This document shows, one piece after another, positions 1 to 9,048 of a stretch of 64,000 nucleotides of DNA. Numbering within the stretch: position 1 is the stretch's first letter; the number at the start of each line of letters is the position of its first letter. The notes beneath the pieces were generated by a model. That model made no database searches, was not told the DNA's origin, and saw only the letters and a program-made list of their open reading frames with translations. A program made the position numbers and the translations under genes. This DNA comes from Murinocardiopsis flavida (GTDB taxonomy: Bacteria > Actinomycetota > Actinomycetes > Streptosporangiales > Streptosporangiaceae), in assembly GCF_003014485.1 (NCBI RefSeq), contig NZ_PYGA01000015.1, positions 144,284 to 208,283 on the forward strand. The letters run 5' to 3'.

Positions 1-588
1 GAAGCGGCGCTGCAACTGGCGCACGCCGATGCCCTCGCCCGCGGCGAGGTCCTCGACCCTGACCATGGCGGGGTCGGCGGCGATGCGCTCGACGAGGGCG
101 CTCGTCGGCTCCGAGGGGCAGGGGTGCGGCGGCACCCGCTCGCACAGGAAGCGGTCGGCTGCGGCGGCCATGGCGGCGGGGTCGGCGGCGGCCGCGATCT
201 CGTCCGCCAGGTCGGCGGCGCCGTCGAACACAGCGGACAGGTCGAGCGTGCCGTCGACAATGCCCGACATCGCCGCGCCGAGGAACGGCCGGAACCCCGC
301 CGGCCGGAACATGACGCCGAGGACCCGCCCGGCCCCTTCGAGGACCTGGTTCGAGACCCGGGTGGTGGGCCCGTGGACGGTGCCGCCGGGCTCGAACACC
401 ACGTTCACCACGGGGTGCGAGAAGACGCGCTGCACGTAGGGCGCCGCGAGGTCCCACGTCGACACCCAGTAGCGATCGACGAACCGCGCCGCTGGGGACG
501 ACGGAGGGAAGCGGTCGAGGCGGAAGCGCCGGAGGCCGGCCTCCGCGTCGATGATGCCGCGGGCGTCCTCCCGCACTGGTCGGATCAC
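1..588 (-). CDS. AraC-family transcriptional regulator (3' part cut off by window edge)
   Basis: The reading frame runs from a GTG at 588 down to base 1 with no stop, so the C-terminal end of the protein lies outside the window. The visible ~196 residues carry the N-terminal ligand or oligomerisation domain typical of AraC regulators of the DUF6597 type (RYWVSTWDL near residue 40, then a VVNVVFEPGG-type block and MFRPAGFRPFL). The beginning of the AraC helix-turn-helix follows (VEDLAAGEGIGVRQLQRRF), where the sequence ends. The GTG is chosen because the frame closes with a stop about 45 bases upstream and no ATG is available. It is divergent from the DinB-like gene at 687, which may be a target. 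The ligand is unknown. Confidence 0.75.
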   Translation of the reverse strand, partial: MIRPVREDARGIIDAEAGLRRFRLDRFPPSSPAARFVDRYWVSTWDLAAPYVQRVFSHPVVNVVFEPGGTVHGPTTRVSNQVLEGAGRVLGVMFRPAGFRPFLGAAMSGIVDGTLDLSAVFDGAADLADEIAAAADPAAMAAAADRFLCERVPPHPCPSEPTSALVERIAADPAMVRVEDLAAGEGIGVRQLQRRF

Positions 589-686
589 CCGCCCATCGTA
601 ATCCGCCGATGTCGCTTTTGTTCAATCCGCCGAGCACCGCAGGGAGCCATAATCGAACTCCTGTCGCAACGAACGGATGGCCGAAT

Positions 687-1238
687 ATGAGCGAGATCGC
701 AGCACGGTTCACGAGGTTGGCAGCCGACTTCGCCGCAACGGCGGAGGCGGTGCCGCCCGAGCGGTGGGACAGCCCGTCGCCCTGCCCCGAGTGGACGGCC
801 CGCGGGGTTGTGGGCCACCTCGTGGAGAACCAGGTCATGTTCCTCGGGTTCGTGCACCGCGGCCTCGGCGACATCCCGTCCGCGGCCGACGACCCGGTCG
901 GCTCCTGGCGGGCGGCGGCAGCGGTGGTCCAAGCCGAACTGGCCGACCCCGAGCGCGCGGCGGCGACCTTCGACGGCTTCTTCGGCCGCAGCAGGTTCGA
1001 CGTGGCACTCGACCGCTTCGTCAACTTCGACCTGATCGTGCACCGCTGGGACCTCGCACAGGCGGCCGGCCTGGAGCTCCGACTCGACCCCGCCGACATC
1101 GACTGGGCGGCGGAGAAGGCCGCGTCGTTCGGTGACATGTTGCACAGCGACGGGGTGTGCGGTCCCGCTCTCGTCCCGCCGCCCGGCTCCGGACGGCAGA
1201 CCGCGTTCCTCGCCTCCGTCGGGCGTCGCGCCTGGTAG
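687..1238 (+). CDS. TIGR03086-type metal-binding DinB/maleylpyruvate isomerase-fold protein
   Basis: This is a 183-residue protein of the actinobacterial family related to mycothiol-dependent maleylpyruvate isomerase (DinB-like four-helix bundle). Visible family marks are PCPEWTARGVVGHLVENQ near residue 34, where the His in GHLVEN is a usual metal ligand, and VHRWDLAQA near residue 118, with the second His. Members bind a divalent metal and are often predicted mycothiol-dependent transferases, but most have no assigned substrate. An in-frame ATG at 609 would add 26 residues unlike the family. The ATG at 687 gives the usual N-terminus and is preferred. Function beyond the fold is not known. 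Confidence 0.8.
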   Translation: MSEIAARFTRLAADFAATAEAVPPERWDSPSPCPEWTARGVVGHLVENQVMFLGFVHRGLGDIPSAADDPVGSWRAAAAVVQAELADPERAAATFDGFFGRSRFDVALDRFVNFDLIVHRWDLAQAAGLELRLDPADIDWAAEKAASFGDMLHSDGVCGPALVPPPGSGRQTAFLASVGRRAW

Positions 1239-1331
1239 CCGCCGCACGCCTCCGGATTGTCGGCGGTCCTGCGTAGCGTTTGGACGACAGACCCACGCAC
1301 CACTGATCCGGCGTCCCCCACACTGGCCGGC

Positions 1332-1360
1332 TTGACTTCAACCTTAGTTGAGGTATCAGT
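1332..1360 (+). promoter_or_regulatory. Promoter with SoxR-like box upstream of the ABC exporter
   Basis: TTGACT at 1332-1337 is a good -35. A dyad of the form CTTCAA-N6-TTGAGG at 1336-1353 overlaps it. It has the same arm sequence and spacing as the known SoxR box (CCTCAA-N6-TTGAGG), with one outer mismatch. A -10 could be TATCAG at 1352-equivalent spacing (16 bp) or CAGTCT (19 bp, the stretched spacing usual for MerR-type activators). Translation starts at 1402. SoxR control is inferred from the motif; no soxR gene is in the window. Confidence 0.5.
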
Positions 1361-1401
1361 CTGGGGGTTGCAACAGCCGCTCCGACGATCCGGTGGTACC
1401 G

Positions 1402-3285
1402 ATGAGCATGGAAGTCACGGCGTGGAACTCGCTGTACAACGCGATGCACGCGCAGCAGGACAAACGCCCGTTCTCCATGGCCACACTGCGGCGCATCGGC
1501 CGGTTCGCCCGGCCGCACCGGCGGCGGATCGCCAAGTTCCTGGTCCTCAGCGTCCTGACCGCGATCCTCGCCGTCGCCACACCGGTACTCGCCGGACGCG
1601 TCATCGACGCCATCATCCAGCGCGAACCGATGACCATCGTGGGCGGGATCGCCGCACTCATCGCCGTCATCGCCATCGCCGAGGCCGCCCTCGGCCTGTT
1701 CACCCGGTGGCTCTCCGCGAACATCGGCGAAGGGCTCATCCTCGACCTCCGCACCTCGGTGTTCGACCACGTCCAGCGCATGCCGGTCGCGTTCTTCACC
1801 CGCACCCGCACCGGCGCCCTGGTCAGCAGGCTCAACAACGACGTCATCGGCGCGCAGCGGGCGTTCAGCGACACTCTGTCCGGCGTCGTCAGCAACTTCG
1901 TCATGCTGCTGCTGACCCTGATCGTGATGATCGGCCTGTCCTGGCAGATCACCCTGCTCACACTCCTGCTGCTCCCGCTGTTCGTCCTCCCCGCGCGCCG
2001 CATGGGCACCCGCCTCGCCCACCTGGAGCGCGAGGCCGCGAACCACGACGCCGTCATGGGCACCCAGATGACCGAGCGGTTCTCCGCTCCCGGCGCCACC
2101 CTCGTCAAACTGTTCGGCCGCCCCGCCCACGAGTCGGCCGAGTTCGCCGCCCGCGCGAGCCGCGTCCGCGACATCGGCGTGCGCACCGCCATGCTCCAGA
2201 CCGTGTTCGTCACAGCGCTGACCCTCGTCTCGGCGCTCGCACTCGCACTCGTCTACGGGCTCGGCGGGTACCTCGCCCTGACCAACGCCATCGAACCCGG
2301 CGCCGTGGTCTCCCTGGCCATGCTCCTCACCCGCCTCTACTCCCCGCTGACCGAACTCGCCAGCGCGCGCGTCGAGGTCATGAGCGCCATGGTGAGCTTC
2401 GAGCGGGTCTTCGAGGTCCTCGACCTCAAGCCGCTCATCCGCGAAAAGCCCGACGCCGAGGACGTCCCCGACGGCCCGGTGTCGGTCGAGTTCGACTCCG
2501 TGCGGTTCGCCTACCCCTCAGCCGACAAGGTCTCCCTCGCCTCACTGGAGGAGGTCGCCACCCTCGACACCCGCGGCGGCGTCGACGTCCTGCACGACAT
2601 CTCGTTCCGCGCCGAGCCCGGCCAGATGGTGGCGCTCGTCGGATCCTCCGGCGCCGGCAAGTCCACCATCGCCCAGCTCGCCCCGCGCCTCTACGACGCC
2701 GACAGCGGCGCGGTGCGGCTCGCCGGCATCGACGTCCGCGACCTCTCCGCCCAGTCCATCCGCGACACCCTGGGCATGGTCACCCAGGACGGCCACCTGT
2801 TCCACGAGTCCATCCGGGCGAACCTGCTCATGGCCGCGCCCAACGCGACCGAAACCCAGGTGTGGGACGCCCTCACCCGCGCCCGGCTCGCCGACCTCAT
2901 CGCCTCACTGCCCGACGGCCTCGACACCATCGTCGGCGAGCGCGGGTACCGGTTGTCCGGCGGCGAGCGCCAGCGGCTGACCATCGCCCGGCTGCTGCTC
3001 GCACAGCAGCGCGTCGTCATCCTCGACGAAGCGACCGCCCACCTCGACTCCACCTCCGAGGCCGCCGTGCAGGAGGCGCTGGCCGAGGCGCTCGACGGAC
3101 GCACAGCGGTGGTCATCGCGCACCGCCTCTCGACCGTCCGCGCCGCCGACCTCATCCTGGTGCTCGAAGAGGGCCGCGTGGTGGAGCGGGGCACCCACAC
3201 CGACCTGCTCGCCGCAGGCGGACGCTACGAACAGCTCTACCGCACCCAGTTCGACGACGCCGACACCGCCGACGTGGCGGTCTGA
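1402..3285 (+). CDS. ABC exporter, fused transmembrane and ATPase domains
   Basis: This 627-residue half-transporter has six membrane helices in the N-terminal half (about residues 40-315) and a C-terminal ATPase. The ATPase shows Walker A GSSGAGKST, Q-loop region, signature LSGGERQR, Walker B VVILDEAT and switch histidine in IAHRLS, so it looks fully active. It would work as a homodimer or with an unseen partner. The substrate cannot be read from sequence; lipid or drug export is usual for the family. A short insert follows the first ATPase strand (SADKVSLASLEEV). The ATG at 1402 is chosen over a TTG at 1348 because the latter lies inside the promoter/operator. A SoxR-like box suggests redox-drug induction. 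Confidence 0.88.
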   Translation: MSMEVTAWNSLYNAMHAQQDKRPFSMATLRRIGRFARPHRRRIAKFLVLSVLTAILAVATPVLAGRVIDAIIQREPMTIVGGIAALIAVIAIAEAALGLFTRWLSANIGEGLILDLRTSVFDHVQRMPVAFFTRTRTGALVSRLNNDVIGAQRAFSDTLSGVVSNFVMLLLTLIVMIGLSWQITLLTLLLLPLFVLPARRMGTRLAHLEREAANHDAVMGTQMTERFSAPGATLVKLFGRPAHESAEFAARASRVRDIGVRTAMLQTVFVTALTLVSALALALVYGLGGYLALTNAIEPGAVVSLAMLLTRLYSPLTELASARVEVMSAMVSFERVFEVLDLKPLIREKPDAEDVPDGPVSVEFDSVRFAYPSADKVSLASLEEVATLDTRGGVDVLHDISFRAEPGQMVALVGSSGAGKSTIAQLAPRLYDADSGAVRLAGIDVRDLSAQSIRDTLGMVTQDGHLFHESIRANLLMAAPNATETQVWDALTRARLADLIASLPDGLDTIVGERGYRLSGGERQRLTIARLLLAQQRVVILDEATAHLDSTSEAAVQEALAEALDGRTAVVIAHRLSTVRAADLILVLEEGRVVERGTHTDLLAAGGRYEQLYRTQFDDADTADVAV

Positions 3286-3289
3286 CCCC

Positions 3290-3367
3290 CGCCGCCCGCG
3301 CCAGGGAGCGGCGCGGGCGGCGGCGCCCGTCCGGAGTCCGCCCTTGCGGTGCGCATCGCAAGGGCGG
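3290..3367. terminator. Two tandem hairpins between convergent genes
   Basis: Two strong perfect inverted repeats lie between the exporter (ends 3285) and the GMC oxidoreductase (ends 3510, other strand). The first pairs 3290-3302 with 3310-3322 (13 bp, GC only). The second pairs 3338-3348 with 3357-3367 (11 bp, 8-base loop). Position and symmetry suit a bidirectional terminator; there is no clear U-tract. Confidence 0.6.
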
Positions 3368-3509
3368 CCGCCCCGGTCCATCGCCGGCGGTACCACCCGC
3401 CGCGTCACGGCCCTTCCGTCACGGGATCTTGAGCAGCATCGCGGCGAGGCCCCCGGGGTCGGTGAGGCGTCCCGTGGCAGTGCGGCGAATCCCGGCCCTG
3501 CTCGTCATC

Positions 3510-5129
3510 TCAGCCCTGCTCGGCCGCGAGGATCCCGGCTGCCCGCTCGCCGACCACCATGGAAGGGGCCAGGGTGTTGGCGACCGTCACATGGGGCAGC
3601 ACCGAGGCGTCGGCGACGCGGAGGCCCTCGATGCCGTGCACCTTGAGCCTCGCGTCCACCACGGCCCCCTCGTCCCGACCCATCCGGGACGTACCGCTCT
3701 GGTGCCAGTAGGTCTCCACGGCGTTCCGCACGAACATCTCCACCGTGTCCGTCACAGCGGACGCCGGGGACACCTCCCGCTCGACGAACGGGCGGAGTGC
3801 CGCCGAGTTGCCGATCTCCCGGGCCATGGCGACGGCGGACAGAGCCGAGCGCACGTCGTCGGGGTCGGCGAGGAAGTTCGTCTCGATGCGCGGTCCTGCC
3901 ATCGGGTCCGTGCTCGCCAGGCGGACCCGGCCGCGGCTGCCGCCGCGCAGGCGCATGGCGGGCATCAGGGTGAAGCACCGCTCCGGCGGCGGATACTGCG
4001 CCGCGCTCTCGGGGGAGACGGACGGCGCCGGCGAGACGTACATGACGAACTCCGGTGCGCCCGGCCGTGTTCCGTCTGCCCAGAAACAGACGGCCTGGCT
4101 GCGTGTGGGCACCGGCAGCGGCACGTCCGTCGCCTCCCACATGCAGGGCAGGCGTATGTGGTCGTCGAGGTTGCGGCCGACGCCGGGCAGGTGCTGGACC
4201 ACCGGGATGCCGAAGTTCCGCAGCTCGCCCTCGTCCCCGATCCCGGACCGCATGAGCACGGCCGGGGTGCCGATCGCACCCAGCGACAACACCACCTCGT
4301 GCGACGCGTGGGCGCGCAGCGGCGTGCCGTCGCGCACGAGCTCGACGCCGTGGGCCCGGCCCGCGGAGAGCAGGACGCGGGAGACCGTCGTGTGCGGGAG
4401 CACCGTGAGGTTCGGCTGCCCCACCCGGTCGGCGACGTATCGGCGGAAGGGGGTCTGCCGCACGCCGTTGTGGATGTTCTCGTCCCGCACGGCGCAACCG
4501 GAGTCCGCCTCCATCAGGGCGCCGTTGGCGCTGTCGAACCGGGAGAGTCCTGTGGTCTCGGCGCCGTCGAGGAACGCGGTGAAGAGCGGATGCACGTCCT
4601 GCGACGGCCGTATCCGCATCGGCCCGCCGGTACCCCGGCGCTCGGGGTCGGGCGCGCCCTGCCAGTCCTCGATGCCGCGGTAGTGCTCCAGCACGTGTGC
4701 GTAGCCCCACATGGAATCGCCCGCGGCCTCGGCGTAGGAGTCCCAGTCGCTGCGGTGGCCACGGCTCCACACACCCGCGTTGACGGCGCTTCCCCCGCCC
4801 AGCCCGCGGCCCGTGGCATAAGCGAGCCGGCGCCCGTTCAGATGCCGGTTCGGCTCCGTGACGTGGTCCCAGGTCCGCTCGCTGCCGAGGTTGGCCGGCC
4901 ACAGGTCCGGGTCGCGGACACGCTCGTCATCGTCGTCGCCGCCGCTCTCGACGAGCAGTACCGTGACGGCCGGATCGGCCGCGAGCCGGCCGGCGAGAAC
5001 GGAACCGGACGGACCCGCGCCGCACACGATGTAGTCGAACGTGGCGCCGTCGTCCAGGTGGTCGGCGAGTGCGAGCCGATGCGACGTCGTGGTCGCCGCG
5101 GTATCGGCATGTCCGGGGTGTCTCCTCAT
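3510..5129 (-). CDS. GMC-family FAD-dependent oxidoreductase
   Basis: This 539-residue flavoenzyme belongs to the glucose-methanol-choline oxidoreductase family. The dinucleotide-binding motif is near residue 35 (VCGAGPSGSVLAGRLA) and the FAD acidic residue in VESGG follows. The GMC signature GRGLGGGSAVN is near residue 105, the second signature GAIGTPAVLMRSGIG is near 280, and the C-terminal HQSGTSRMG / LRVADASVLP blocks carry the usual His-Asn catalytic region (HVTVANT). Substrate is an alcohol, unidentified; choline dehydrogenase is only the nearest named relative. The start is supported by AAGGAG 9 bases upstream. It lies 21 bases after the HIT gene, so the two are probably cotranscribed. 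Confidence 0.88.
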   Translation of the reverse strand: MRRHPGHADTAATTTSHRLALADHLDDGATFDYIVCGAGPSGSVLAGRLAADPAVTVLLVESGGDDDDERVRDPDLWPANLGSERTWDHVTEPNRHLNGRRLAYATGRGLGGGSAVNAGVWSRGHRSDWDSYAEAAGDSMWGYAHVLEHYRGIEDWQGAPDPERRGTGGPMRIRPSQDVHPLFTAFLDGAETTGLSRFDSANGALMEADSGCAVRDENIHNGVRQTPFRRYVADRVGQPNLTVLPHTTVSRVLLSAGRAHGVELVRDGTPLRAHASHEVVLSLGAIGTPAVLMRSGIGDEGELRNFGIPVVQHLPGVGRNLDDHIRLPCMWEATDVPLPVPTRSQAVCFWADGTRPGAPEFVMYVSPAPSVSPESAAQYPPPERCFTLMPAMRLRGGSRGRVRLASTDPMAGPRIETNFLADPDDVRSALSAVAMAREIGNSAALRPFVEREVSPASAVTDTVEMFVRNAVETYWHQSGTSRMGRDEGAVVDARLKVHGIEGLRVADASVLPHVTVANTLAPSMVVGERAAGILAAEQG

Positions 5130-5150
5130 GCTCAGCGTCTCCTTGGACTG

Positions 5151-5582
5151 TCAGCCGCGGTCGGTGTCCCGGGCCTGGTCATAACCGAGTTCGAGCAGAG
5201 CGGCACGCAGTTTCTCCGCGGCGTCGTCCAGAGCGGACTCGTCCTCCGGCTCGGCCCTGCCGAAATCGAAGTCGGACATGTCCCAGACGGGAGCGACATG
5301 TATATGCAGGTGCGGCACCTCGAAACCCGCGATGACGAGGCCCGCTCGCGGAGCGTCCCAAGCCCGCTGCACCCCTTGCCCGACGGCCCGGGCGACCTCC
5401 ATGCACCGCCCCAGAAGCGCGCCGTCGGCATCCGTCCACCGGTCGATCTCGCGCCGAGGGACAACGAGGGTGTGGCCGGGGCTCAAGGGCGCGTTGGTGA
5501 GGAACGCGGTGACGACGGGATCCTGCCAGACAAAGCGTCCGGGCAGCTCACCCGCGATGATGCGTGAGAACAGAGTGGGCAT
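5151..5582 (-). CDS. HIT-family nucleotide hydrolase/transferase
   Basis: This 143-residue histidine-triad protein is of the HINT/Fhit class. The active-site triad PHLHIHVAP is seen near residue 100, and the N-terminal block MPTLFSRIIAGELPGRF is typical of bacterial Hit proteins acting on nucleotide-5'-phosphoramidates or dinucleoside polyphosphates. The start at 5582 has a very good ribosome site (AAAGGAGA, 7 bases away). Longer in-frame starts would add a non-family leader. It is transcribed just before the GMC oxidoreductase gene. Physiological substrate unknown. Confidence 0.88.
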   Translation of the reverse strand: MPTLFSRIIAGELPGRFVWQDPVVTAFLTNAPLSPGHTLVVPRREIDRWTDADGALLGRCMEVARAVGQGVQRAWDAPRAGLVIAGFEVPHLHIHVAPVWDMSDFDFGRAEPEDESALDDAAEKLRAALLELGYDQARDTDRG

Positions 5583-5694
5583 GGCCGAATCTCCTTTACA
5601 TACAGCGGGCAGCCCTCCGCGGAGAGGCGCGAGCGGGTTCTCTCGGTGCCCCGAGTCCTGGGTGAATTCTGAGGGGCCGCACACGTCGCGGGTA

Positions 5695-5730
5695 CCGGAG
5701 ACACCGGAACCGCGACCGTGCGGTGTCCGG
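5695..5730 (-). terminator. Hairpin after the enoyl-CoA hydratase gene
   Basis: CCGGAGACACCG at 5695-5706 pairs with CGGTGTCCGG at 5721-5730, leaving one bulged base. It lies 20 bases past the stop of the hydratase gene read on the minus strand, before the HIT gene. Confidence 0.4.
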
Positions 5731-5750
5731 CGGGCATGGCCGGCGGCCGG

Positions 5751-6611
5751 TCAGGAGCGGTGGGCCCAGGGGATGGATTCGAGCAGGCGCTCCAGTCGGA
5801 GTTCGCCGTCGCGTGTCTGCCCGCCGTGGTCCATCAGTACGCGGAGCCGGTGGACGACGTCGTCCGGGGAGGGGTAGACCTTGGCGTGGGCGGCGGCCTC
5901 CTCCGCCAGGTTCGGCACAGGGCCGCTCGCCTCGGCCGCGTCCAGCGCCTCCTTCGCGGCGGCGGCGACGCCCTGGGGCAGCACGGCGATGCGGCGGGCG
6001 AGGGCGTCGACGAACGCGTCGAGGTGTTCGTCCGGGACCGCGCGGTTGATCCACCCGTAGCGCTCGGCGACAGAGGTGTCGAACAGTTCGGCGCCCAGTA
6101 CGATCTCCAGGGCGCGGGCCCGGCCGACCAGCCGGTTGAGGTACTGGGTGCCGCCCCCGCCGGGGAAGATGCCCATCAGCGACTCCGGCTGGGAGAGCCA
6201 GGTCCGGTCCGCTGCGGCGAACCGCATGTCCGCCGCCATCGCCAATTCGACGCCGCCCGCGCGGGCGTAACCGCGCAGTTTCGCGATCGTCACCTGCGGC
6301 AGGGTGCGCAGCCGCTCGTTGAGCTGCTGGAGCGGATTGAGAGCCGGGTCGGCGTCGGGGTCGGCCAGGGCCATGAGGGTGCTCGGATCGAAGGACCACT
6401 CGAAGTCCGCGTGGGCGGAGAAGAACTCGGGGCTGGCCGACTGGAAGACGATCACGGCGACGTCCTCGTCGGTCGCCACCTCCTCCGCGAACGCCTTGAG
6501 GTCTCCGGCCAGTGTGGCGTCGACGGTGTTCACCGGCGGGTTGTCGATGGTCACCCGGGCGATCCGGTCCTCCGCGCGGACCACCAGGGCCTTGTAACCG
6601 CTGTAGCTCAT
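5751..6611 (-). CDS. Enoyl-CoA hydratase/isomerase family protein
   Basis: This is a 286-residue crotonase-fold protein. The oxyanion-hole segments are recognisable: FFSAHADFEW near residue 63 and RAGGVELAMAADMRFAA near 115. The block PESLMGIFPGGGGTQYL near 142 supplies the glutamate of the second catalytic position. The first segment departs from the usual CAGAD form, so the reaction may not be classical hydration; the family also holds isomerases, dehalogenases and hydrolases. Start is backed by GGAGGAG 7 bases upstream of the ATG. It is divergent from the TetR gene at 6716, whose operator lies between them, so it is the likely regulated target. Confidence 0.82.
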   Translation of the reverse strand: MSYSGYKALVVRAEDRIARVTIDNPPVNTVDATLAGDLKAFAEEVATDEDVAVIVFQSASPEFFSAHADFEWSFDPSTLMALADPDADPALNPLQQLNERLRTLPQVTIAKLRGYARAGGVELAMAADMRFAAADRTWLSQPESLMGIFPGGGGTQYLNRLVGRARALEIVLGAELFDTSVAERYGWINRAVPDEHLDAFVDALARRIAVLPQGVAAAAKEALDAAEASGPVPNLAEEAAAHAKVYPSPDDVVHRLRVLMDHGGQTRDGELRLERLLESIPWAHRS

Positions 6612-6689
6612 CGCTTCGCTCCTCCGGTCGGGTACGGCACGGCCGCCCGACGTTGTTTATTGGTCGTTACAGAAGGAACGTAGCACATT

Positions 6690-6707
6690 CTTTAACGTGC
6701 GCTAAAG
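6690..6707. promoter_or_regulatory. Palindromic operator between enoyl-CoA hydratase and TetR genes
   Basis: An 18-base dyad with perfect outer arms CTTTA / TAAAG (CTTTAACGTGCGCTAAAG) sits 8 bases before the TetR start codon and about 80 bases before the divergent hydratase gene. This is the normal place for a TetR autoregulatory operator. That the neighbouring regulator binds it is inferred. Confidence 0.5.
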
Positions 6708-6715
6708 TAAGGCTC

Positions 6716-7264
6716 ATGACAGGCAGACCGAGGACGTTCGACAAGGACGCGGTGCTCCGGATGGCGATGCGCGCGTTCTGGGAGCGGGGATACGACGGGG
6801 TGAGCGTCGCGCAGGTGTGCGCGGAGGCGGGCATCGCCGCGCCGAGTCTGTACGCGGCCTTCGGCGACAAGGAAGCGCTGTTCGAGCAGGCGTGCGCGCT
6901 CTACACCGAGCACCTGGACGAGGACCTGGAGCGCGACCTCTCGGCACCCGCGGCACGTGCTGCGATCGAACGCCTGCTGCGGTCCGCGGCCGAGCACTTC
7001 ACCGCGCCCGGGCAGCCCCCCGGCTGCCTCGTCATGGGCGAGCCGCGGCTCACCGAACGGCGCGACAGGACACGCGACATGATCCGGGCACGCCTGCGCC
7101 GGGCCGCCGCCGAGGGGGAACTCGCGTCGGCCGCCGAGGCCGACGGCGTCGCCGCGTTCGTCGACACCGTGCTGTCCGGCATGGCCGCCCTGGCCCGCGA
7201 CGGTGCCGACCGGAACCGGCTCCTGGACGCGGCGCGTTTCGCGATCCGGGCCTGGCCCGCATAG
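6716..7264 (+). CDS. TetR-family transcriptional regulator
   Basis: This 182-residue one-component repressor has its HTH in residues ~10-55 (FWERGYDGVSVAQVCAEAGI followed by SLYAAFGDKEALF, the TetR recognition helix and cap). The C-terminal half is a divergent ligand-binding helical domain with a PPGCLVMGE segment that places a cysteine near residue 104. An upstream in-frame ATG at 6512 would cross the operator and the neighbouring gene, so 6716 is used (AAGG just upstream). It probably represses itself and the divergent enoyl-CoA hydratase gene through the dyad at 6690-6707. Inducer unknown. Confidence 0.85.
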   Translation: MTGRPRTFDKDAVLRMAMRAFWERGYDGVSVAQVCAEAGIAAPSLYAAFGDKEALFEQACALYTEHLDEDLERDLSAPAARAAIERLLRSAAEHFTAPGQPPGCLVMGEPRLTERRDRTRDMIRARLRRAAAEGELASAAEADGVAAFVDTVLSGMAALARDGADRNRLLDAARFAIRAWPA

Positions 7265-7387
7265 TCCTTCGCTCGCACCGGGGACCCGGCCGGGCCGAGG
7301 CGACCCGGTCGGCCCTGGAATGCGGCGGGCCACGGACGCCGCCGGCTCATGCGGCGGCCCTTCGTCCGACATCGGCGACGGAGGGGC

Positions 7388-8303
<916 letters not shown>

Positions 8304-8337
8304 CCCGCCGGGCGGTGCGGCCGGCGCACGGCACGAC

Positions 8338-8354
8338 TTAGACGACTGGTCTAA
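8338..8354. promoter_or_regulatory. Autoregulatory operator of the NemR-like TetR gene
   Basis: TTAGACGACTGGTCTAA is a 17-base dyad with perfect 6-base arms (TTAGAC / GTCTAA). A possible -10, TCTAAT, overlaps its right end (8350-8355). It lies 21 bases before the regulator start. Confidence 0.6.
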
Positions 8355-8374
8355 TGGGAGGTAGGATGGGGAGC

Positions 8375-8962
8375 ATGCCAGCCGTTCAGGGCGACACCCG
8401 CCGCAACATCCTCGACGCCGCCCAGCAGATCATGTCCCGCAAGGGGTTCTCAGCGGTGGGCATCAACGAAGTCCTCTCCGCGGCCGGGGTGCCGAAGGGG
8501 TCGTTCTATCACTTCTTCGGCTCCAAGGACGCCTTCGGCGAGGCCATGATGCGGGCCTACTTCACCGACTACCTGGCGGACATGGACCGCGTCCTCGCCG
8601 AGCCGGGCCTGACCGCGGCGGAACGGCTGATGAACTACTGGCGGAACTGGCGCGAGACACAGGCCCTCGACGAATGCCAGGGCAAGTGCCTGGCCGTCAA
8701 GCTCGGCGCGGAGGTCGCCGACCTGTCGGAGACGATGCGGCTCGCCCTGAAGGAAGGCACCACCGGAATCATCGACCGCCTGGAACGGACGATCACGGCC
8801 GGCCTGGAGGACGGATCGATCGCCCTCGACGGCACCCCGCGCGACACCGCGCAGGCCCTGTACGACATGTGGCTCGGAGCGAGCGTCATGGTCAAGATCC
8901 ACCGCGACATCAGCCCGTTGGACACCACGACCACGGTCACCCGTCAACTCCTGCACCTGTAG
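8375..8962 (+). CDS. TetR-family regulator, NemR-like electrophile sensor
   Basis: This is a ~195-residue TetR regulator. The HTH is in residues 12-50 (SRKGFSAVGINEVLSAAGV, GSFYHFFGSKDAF). The C-terminal domain has a DECQGKCLAVKLGAEVADLSE-like stretch; in NemR-type repressors the cysteine at this place senses quinones, aldehydes or hypochlorite. Two cysteines are present here. ATGs at 8354 and 8366 are also in frame, but the first overlaps the operator; 8375 gives the usual short N-terminus and the choice is uncertain. Similar operators precede it, the hydrolase at 7467 and the DJ-1-like gene at 9049, defining a small regulon. Confidence 0.82.
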   Translation: MPAVQGDTRRNILDAAQQIMSRKGFSAVGINEVLSAAGVPKGSFYHFFGSKDAFGEAMMRAYFTDYLADMDRVLAEPGLTAAERLMNYWRNWRETQALDECQGKCLAVKLGAEVADLSETMRLALKEGTTGIIDRLERTITAGLEDGSIALDGTPRDTAQALYDMWLGASVMVKIHRDISPLDTTTTVTRQLLHL

Positions 8963-9008
8963 AGCCCGGCCGCACCCCGAAGACCCGCCCGAACACCGGT
9001 CACCTGCC

Positions 9009-9036
9009 ATGACAGAGTCGACCGGTCTACTAGAAT
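9009..9036 (+). promoter_or_regulatory. Promoter with embedded TetR-type operator, DJ-1-like gene
   Basis: ATGACA (9009-9014) and TAGAAT (9031-9036) are separated by 16 bases. TCGACCGGTCTA (9018-9029) fills the spacer and shares the GACCGGTC core with the site at 7400. The predicted transcript start, about 9043, is only ~6 bases before the ATG at 9049, so the mRNA would be almost leaderless. Confidence 0.6.
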
Positions 9037-9048
9037 TCGAGTCACACC

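Noticed and set aside
1257..5567. Very long open frame (over 1400 codons) running across the ABC exporter, the intergenic terminators and the convergent GMC oxidoreductase
   Set aside because: High-GC DNA lacks stops in alternative frames. The translation is Arg/Pro/His-rich low complexity and overlaps real genes with full domain matches.
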